DNA from: Euglena gracilis
Taxonomy: Eukaryota; Euglenida; Euglenophyceae; Euglenales
DNA: 64,000 nt
Direction: 5' to 3'
NCBI GenBank assembly: GCA_039621445.1
Contig: CP154955.1
Location: forward strand, 17,774,691-17,838,690
In this document: piece after piece, positions 58,212-64,000 of the stretch
Position numbering within the stretch: the first letter of the stretch is position 1
How the letters are laid out: every line of letters begins with the position of its first letter
Notes under the pieces: model-generated
Seen by the model: only the letters and a program-made list of their open reading frames with translations
What the model was told of the DNA's origin: nothing
The model's database searches: none
Translations under genes and position numbers: made by a program

Positions 58212-59039
58212 GTGTGTCCGGTTCCCCTCGAGGGGGCCGGGCAGGGTGGGGCGTGTGCCGAGACCACGGGAACTGGAGCCCTCCGGGTTGCGGGGGGGGA
58301 TAGTCCCCGAGGAGGATCGGGGGAAAACCTGCCGACGCACCCAGGAGTGGCTGAAGGCCACGGAAATATTGAAAATCGATCCTACGCCGGGGACCCCGAG
58401 GACGGGTTCCGCGGACAGTGCAACGAATTTTTCAAATACTCCAACCTCAGGCTCGACGACTACCGCCACACGGGAATGGCCCGTGGGTGGCAGATTGACA
58501 GTGGGGCGATACGCTCCGCTGCTCAGGAGGCAGGGGTAAGATTACCTTACCTCTGGGAGACAGCAGACAAGGAAAAGATAATTTTCTCCCTGTTTACCAC
58601 ACAGGACCTAAACGGTCGCTGGTGCCTACCCCAATGGCCACCCGAAAACCACGGGTTGACCTGGAAAGACTGGCTTGGGGCCGTATTACGACCCCATACA
58701 GTCCGCGCGGAATGTGCGCATCACATGCCCATTGACTTCCACCCGGGGAATGCCCCGCAGGTGTCAGCCAACCGTCCACGGATGAACTGCTCCATCTGGC
58801 CAGCAACTATGCCCAGAAAATACTGGGATAAGCTGCAATGGTTCCTCGCGGAACGAGCGAGTGTAACCAAGCAAGCAGTCCCCGAAGGATGGGTTCGGGA
58901 CTGGATGGAACCTGACTTCGAATACGAATCGCCAGAAACCTGGCTAGTGGACAGGCCCCCACCACAACAATTCCAGATGGTCCTGGAGGAAGATCCCCTG
59001 GACTCCCGCCATGATTACTGTCGGTTGGAAAGGATATAA
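58212..59039 (+). CDS. Unrecognised open frame (275 residues)
   Basis: A long open frame with balanced amino-acid use; the latter 200 residues look protein-like (for example LDDYRHTGMARGWQIDSGAI, RKYWDKLQWFLAERASVTKQ, WVRDWMEPDFEYESPETWLV). Trp, Tyr and charged residues are frequent and there is no low complexity. No family was recognised. The start is uncertain: the first 60 residues are of lower quality, and a second frame overlaps there. It ends at a TAA immediately before a small hairpin. It could be the gag-like first ORF of the DIRS element that follows 1.1 kb later, or belong to something else joined at the gap. Confidence 0.45.
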   Translation: MCPVPLEGAGQGGACAETTGTGALRVAGGDSPRGGSGENLPTHPGVAEGHGNIENRSYAGDPEDGFRGQCNEFFKYSNLRLDDYRHTGMARGWQIDSGAIRSAAQEAGVRLPYLWETADKEKIIFSLFTTQDLNGRWCLPQWPPENHGLTWKDWLGAVLRPHTVRAECAHHMPIDFHPGNAPQVSANRPRMNCSIWPATMPRKYWDKLQWFLAERASVTKQAVPEGWVRDWMEPDFEYESPETWLVDRPPPQQFQMVLEEDPLDSRHDYCRLERI

Positions 59040-60000
59040 TGCCGAAACGGCATTACCAGACCCCATGTAAGGTAAGCGCCTTCATGGAGCCTGGATAACC
59101 CTGGAGGATTATACACTGGTAGCGGAAACCGCTAAACAGCCTTGCGATGAACCCAGGTCTGTCACGAGCTCTGGATGGAAGCATCCATGAGCCCCCCCTT
59201 CCAACATTGGCCGTGCGGACGGAAACCGTCTGCAGGAGGTAAGCGCCTCTTATCACGTTGTGAAGGAGCTGCTGCTGTGAAGACCTTGGCAGCCGGGAAA
59301 CCTGGTAAGCCGCTAAGTGACACACAGCACACAGCGCGCACGCCGTAATAATAGGCCAACTTGTCATTTCTCGGACCTAAGGCCCTTAAGGCTGCCAGAC
59401 AGCAAAAATTCTGTTTTGGCCTAAGCCAGCCACCCTCTCCTTCCTACTTTCCCCCCACCCCGGCAAAGCTGTCGCCGGCAGTCGGTTCTGTAAGTAGGCT
59501 TTTGTTTCCTAGTGCGGATACGACCGCCTAGGAGCCCTATCCGGGTATGACCAGCATAGGAGCCTGCCCCCCCTTCTACACCTCTCCTCTCGGGGTTTCA
59601 GCGAATACGCTTGACCAACTCCGCGTGCCTTTGGCACACCCAAAGTGGGTGGATGGGACACTTTGACAGGAAACCTGCCAGCCCCGTTTCCCACAGTGGG
59701 CTTGTTCACACCCCACCTAAGCCGAAACGGCTAATAGGTAACCGCGATAAGCGGTTAACCTTTTGCGCGTTTTGGGCTTTGGGTGGATGCCACAGTGCGG
59801 AAAGGAGAGACACCAAATGGAGTAGTAGTGAACCCCACCGGGGAAGCGTCAGATATCCTGACTGGACCTGGGAATCCCTGGTCCATGAAGGAAATCGGGC
59901 ATAGCCCGGGGAGGGGGATGTGTACCAGGCACGTCCCAGCTCTTTAGGATATCTGCAGAGTGGGTCGTGTGACGATCGCACCACTGTGGAAACCACAGCT
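59039..60000. other. Hairpin-dense non-coding stretch
   Basis: Small inverted repeats with AAA or GAAR-type loops: ATGCCGAAACGGCAT (59,039), TAGCGGAAACCGCTA (59,120), TGGATGGAAGCATCCA (59,172), GCGGACGGAAACCGTCTGC (59,215), CAAAGTG...CACTTTG (59,641-59,665), CAGGAAACCTG (59,667), AGCCGAAACGGCT (59,720), AACCGCGATAAGCGGTT (about 59,740), CTGTGGAAACCACAG (59,984). No good open frame. Confidence 0.8.
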
Positions 60001-60059
60001 GGTAAGATCGTGGCAGACCCTTCTGGGATGTGCCCCTGGACACGTCAGCACTTTTCTCT

Positions 60060-62260
60060 CCTTCCCCCGCAGGTGGTATTCCTTTGTTTCATTGTCTACA
60101 AGTTTGAAGGTTTGATTCGTCAGAAGGAAAACCCCTCAGAACAACTGAACTTGGCTTCGGAGGAAACATCTGAAGCCTTTGCATTGTGTTTTGCCTCTTG
60201 GGGAATTGGGAACAAAAGGGGAAAACCACTTTTTGTTACTCCAAAGGCTTTTCCCATTCATAAGTAGGTTGCGCACCAAGGCGAAAGCGAAAGGCTTTTA
60301 CAAAAGTCCCAAAAAGGGAAAAAGGGAAAGCTTTGGACGTACACTTTATCCCCCAGGTATGGGGGTCAAAAAGCGAGGCGGTGGTTGGTTTGCTCAAAAA
60401 AACTGGGCCTTTCTGAAAGGAAAGTTTTTGAAAGCGGCAGGACACCTTGGGCCCCGCACTCTGCTCTGGGTAAATCAACCACCCTGGGTGAATCCCCCAA
60501 AATTTGTCCACCAACCCAGAACCCAGATCCAACTTGTACCTGAACCGGGAAGAAAAAATACTGTTGGATTACGAAAAAACTGGTCAATTCAAAGAGTTTC
60601 GGATTCAGACACCCAGCATTTAGTCCCATGGTTTCTACTTTCGACACCGGAAGGTGGAACGACAAAATTGAGAATGGTCAGCGACTGCAGAGAAATCAAT
60701 CAGCAATTTCAAGTAAAACCTTTTAAACTGGATCATATCCAGCAAATTTTTCCAGTTTTGTAAAAAGGCCACTGGGCAGCAAAAAGTGACCTGAAGGATG
60801 CCTATTTTTAAATTCCATTAATTCCAAGTCTAAAGCCTTTTTTAAGGCATCGGGCAGGGGGGAAACGAACAGGCTGCTTTGGGCTAAATGTAATGCCGCA
60901 GATTTTCATGTCAGTAATGAAAACATTCGAAAAACAGTGGAGAAAAAGGGGCATCCAGGTGTTTATTTACCTGGACGACATTTTACCAGTGGCACCCACC
61001 CAAAACATTTTGCAAAGTCCCCTGAACAGAGTTGGCAAATATTTGCTGAATTCAGGGTTCAAAATTAATGTAAAAATGTCCAACCTGCAGCCCTCACATG
61101 TTTTTAACCCATTTGGGTTTTCAATTAAACTGCCAGAAAGGAAGGCAACAGGTGCCCCCCAGAAAGTCAAAACCACAAAAAAGGAGCTGGTAAAAATTGT
61201 CAAAAAGGATTACATGTCAAAAAGGCAGTTTGCTGCCATTTTGGGTCAAATAAGGTGCAACCCAATGACCCTGCCCTTTTAAGGGCTTTTACGGACACCC
61301 TGGCATTTTTTTTGGTAGCAAAGTCCAAGGCCCCTTGGGACTCAATACACCCCATTTCTCAGGAAGTCAAGGCCCAATTAAGGGAAATCAAAATTCTACT
61401 GGACACACCTGGGGGCAGACCCTTCCCCAAAAATGGAACCATGGAGTTACGCTCATACAGCAGCACCCATGCCTGGAAGGGGCTGGACATCCACACAGGA
61501 GAAATCGTGCAGGAATTTTGGACAAAAGACTCCATTTTACACATAAATGTAAAGGAGCTCAGCGCAGCAATCGGCACTGTGAAAAGCGGGAGCAAACCTG
61601 GGGAAACAGTTTCTTTGTCCGTAGAGAACCATGTAATTTACTACTTCCTGACAAAAGGGGGGGGGGCAGAAAGGATCCCTTCAACAAATTTCTAAGTCCA
61701 TTTTTCAAGTGGTGCATAGAAAAAGCAAGTAAAACTCCAAGTCAAGTTCCTTCAAAAAAATGCCTGGCAGACCTCACAAGCAGACGGGAAATGGACAGGG
61801 GGGATTGCTCCTTAGACCCTCAACTTTTTCACTGGCTAAGACAGCATTTCCAAAATTTCATACATTTGCAAACAGATTTATTTGCCTCCACAGGCAACAA
61901 AAAACTGCCCAATTTCGTGGCCAGATGGCGCCACTTGGAGGCCACAGCAGTAAATGCATTACAATGTCCACTGGACAACATGGGGGATCTTTATGCAACC
62001 CCCCCATGGTCAATAATTCAAAAATTTCTGCCCGGGATGAAAATGTTTCCCCAGACCAAAGTTTTGATGGTCACACCCTACTGAGATTCAGCCACTGGTG
62101 GCCCCAATTAATAAAAATGAAAGTTCCAGGGACCCCTGCCTGAAAATAACCCCCTACAGGGGTATGCGTATGTTCACCAATTGCAGGGGGGAACAAATGC
62201 CGCCCCCAGGTGGCCCCTGTTTTTGCATGATTTGCTCAGGCAAATATTGAAGGGGAAACA
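60060..62260 (+). mobile_element. DIRS-type retrotransposon copy, plus strand (RT-RNase H part)
   Basis: Contains reverse transcriptase and RNase H regions in the order typical of DIRS-like elements. The tyrosine-recombinase part is missing except for a short tail that forms the left arm of the 69-bp inverted repeat. The left boundary is approximate. Confidence 0.7.
60179..62143 (+). pseudogene. DIRS-type reverse transcriptase / RNase H, inactivated
   Basis: RT motifs are visible: RMVSDCREINQQF, AAKSDLKDAYF, FGLNVMPQIFMSVMKTFE and the catalytic YLDDIL. RNase H follows (HINVKELSAAIGTV, VENHVIYYFLTKGGG, LADLTSRREM, TDLFASTGNKKLPNF, TPPWSII). Two in-frame TAA codons interrupt the RT (after IFPVL and after DAYF). 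Frame changes occur near 61,275, near the G run at 61,660 and near 62,082. The catalytic D residues of the RT are kept, so it decayed recently. Confidence 0.85.
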
Positions 62261-62263
62261 AAT

Positions 62264-62332
62264 TCTCGGACTCCCACGACACCGGAAGGGGGAGGAAGGG
62301 ACCAGGAGGGCGGAGCACAAGAAGATGGTGAG
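62264..62332 (+). repeat. Left arm of 69-bp inverted repeat
   Basis: Matches the reverse complement of 62,572-62,640 with two mismatches. Reads TCTCGGACTCCCACGACACC at its start. Confidence 0.93.
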
Positions 62333-62394
62333 GTCCTGCTTTCCTTGCCGGCTGTTCTGTTCTGGTGTTTTTGTGCATGCGCGGGGGGTCCTTC

Positions 62395-63955
62395 TTACTG
62401 CGCCTTTGTTGCCGGAGTTGGCGATGATGAGGCCTCCTCCGACACCTTGGCGAGGCTGAACCGTCGTGGCCCCGCCTCCCCCCTCCTCTCCCATGGTTGC
62501 TTGGTCGGGGGTCCCCTTTCTGGTTGGGATGTTTTTCTTTTTCTGCTGATTTTTTGGGTGGGGGGGTTGGGCTCACCATCTTCTTGTGCTTCGCCCTCCT
62601 GGTCCCTTCCTCCCCCTTCCTGTGTCGTGGGAGTCCGAGACCATTCGGGCTCCGCACTGCGAGATGGTGAGGTACTGTGCACCCCCCTTTGGGCCATAAT
62701 TTTTTGAATTTTTGTTACGACCCCGAGTCGCAAATAATGAGCTTGGAAGGCCCCAAAATTTTTCCACTGACCAAATTGCTGGACTTTTTCCACTTGCAAA
62801 CCAGCGTTTTTCCACCATAAAACCCCAGCCCCTCTGGTGCTGTGGGGTTTCCAGTGGGTGGTGTCCACCCCCCCCTCTTGCAGAATTTCTTTGGTCAGGG
62901 AATTCACTCTTTCTGATGTCAAAGGTCGTTTACCACCCAAGACCACAACAAATTATTTTTGTGCCCAACCATGCGGGCTGTCCTTTCCACATATGCTTGC
63001 AATAAATGCCAGGGGCTTATGAGGGGTGTGTGTGGCAAATTCAAAACTTCCTCCCATCTTGGGAATTGCCACCCTTTCCTTTGCAATAAAATGAAAATTT
63101 TTTCTCCCACGAAACTGATTTTTCGCTGTGTCCTGGCTAGATCAACCCCCCTGTGGAGGGCCAAAAGCCTCCAACAGATGATGAGTCTGTTTCTGAGCTC
63201 TTTCACAGATAGCTCTGAGAGAGGTGTTGGATTTCCCATGATGTTTTCTAGGAAATCAGTGGGGTCCCAAAAGTGGGCATACTTGCAGACATTGGAATTC
63301 CATTTCCTTTTCAATGGTGCCAGAAGAGGGGAAAACCTCAATGACCCAAACCCTGGGAGTAATAAGGCTGCTGCATATGCATTTCTTGCAGTATTGATGC
63401 TATGAACAGCAAGATCAAGGATGGCTTCAGCCATCCTGTGGACTGTGCAGTCCTGCAGGGGCACCCCTTTGTGCAACAACTGGCCCACCAATGTCCTGAA
63501 GGCTGAGTCATATATTTTGACCTTTCCCAGATTTTTTATGTAAGTGTCGATACTGGACATCGAAACTTCCTGAGATTGTAATATTTGCCTGACACAATCA
63601 AGCAGGCCAAATTCCACCTTGGGGGGGGGGCATCTCCTCCCCCCAGCAGTTGGTGAACAGACCCCATTGGAGGGGGTACCAGCAAAACCTTGCTGCCTGG
63701 CTGCCTGATTGACATTAATTGGCGCCACCATGATGTCGAAGCCCAGTGGGGTACAATCAACAGACAAATCAGGTCTGGGTTTAGCATTAATCTCTGAACC
63801 CACTGGGGGATGATGCTCCAGGGAGTGTTGGCATAAACTTGGAGGAGACCCCTCAAATCTGCCTTCAGAGCATCCACCAACAAAGCCCCTTGGTGGGGGT
63901 ATCGACAAATGAACTTGGGGAATTTTTTGTTGCTGGGTGTGCAAAACATGTCCAC
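62395..63955 (-). pseudogene. DIRS-type RNase H end and tyrosine recombinase, minus strand
   Basis: Enters from the right edge with the RNase H end (DMFCTPSNKKFPKFICRYPH, YANTPWSIIP). An overlapping frame then carries the recombinase: an arm-type Arg (LHRGVDLARTQ), the H-x-x-R box (KPHSTRGAGVLWW) and the final FGQWKNFGAFQAHYL with its Tyr. A one-base frame change near 62,930 separates the N- and C-terminal parts. A basic/Pro-rich tail follows to 62,395. The 5' part (RT) lies beyond the window. Confidence 0.85.
62572..62640 (-). repeat. Right arm of 69-bp inverted repeat
   Basis: Inverted copy of 62,264-62,332 across a 239-bp loop. In the minus strand it codes the tail of the tyrosine recombinase frame. 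Confidence 0.93.
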
Positions 63956-64000
63956 CTCTGGGGTGATGTTGTTTTTGAAAAATTTCAGAATCTGGTGAAA

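Overview
This window reads as nuclear DNA of a eukaryotic protist, most likely a dinoflagellate or close relative (inference). Five split genes can be assembled from short GC-rich exons. All five lie on the minus strand, head to tail. Where reading frame and phase fix an exon junction, most introns start with GC rather than GT and end with AG. Introns of about 0.4-3 kb are packed with transposable elements and long G, C, GT and CGTG tracts. Unidirectional genes and abundant GC-AG introns are known dinoflagellate traits. No organism label was available, so this stays an inference.

Layout from left to right, all genes reading right to left. 1.6-14.6 kb: a multi-KH RNA-binding protein with an RS-rich N-terminus, whose 3' end lies off the left edge. 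14.7-17.0 kb: intergenic, with a decayed tyrosine-recombinase fragment of a DIRS-type retrotransposon, nested MITEs and an AT-rich island. 17.0-27.6 kb: an ER Qa-SNARE of the syntaxin-18/Ufe1 type, with a whole TA-flanked DNA transposon (DDE transposase) inside one intron. 30.6-44.7 kb: a protein of many WD40 repeats in about 14 exons with matching phases. 45.1-49.7 kb: intergenic, holding a tight cluster of about 13 copies of a 30-bp palindrome. 49.9-53.3 kb (perhaps to 54.3): the ribosome-biogenesis factor RRP7. 54.5-57.83 kb: eIF2B subunit alpha, cut off at its 5' side by a 13-N assembly gap at 57,833-57,845.

Right of the gap the style changes. 57.85-60.0 kb holds one unrecognised open frame followed by about 1 kb of small hairpins with AAA-type loops. 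60.1-64.0 kb holds two DIRS-type retrotransposon copies facing each other: reverse transcriptase/RNase H on the plus strand, RNase H/tyrosine recombinase on the minus strand. A 69-bp inverted repeat lies between them.

The genes serve core cell functions: RNA binding, ER membrane fusion, 40S subunit assembly and translation initiation control. They show no shared pathway. The mobile-element layer is the most unusual part. Several MITE families end in C/G homopolymers and insert at TA. Another family with 9-12 bp target duplications sits repeatedly within about 4-22 bp of 3' splice sites of the SNARE gene. Most other open frames are chance frames in repeats (for example His-Thr or Cys-Val runs from GT arrays). 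Exon limits are from reading splice signals and frames by eye; treat them as good to a few codons unless stated otherwise.
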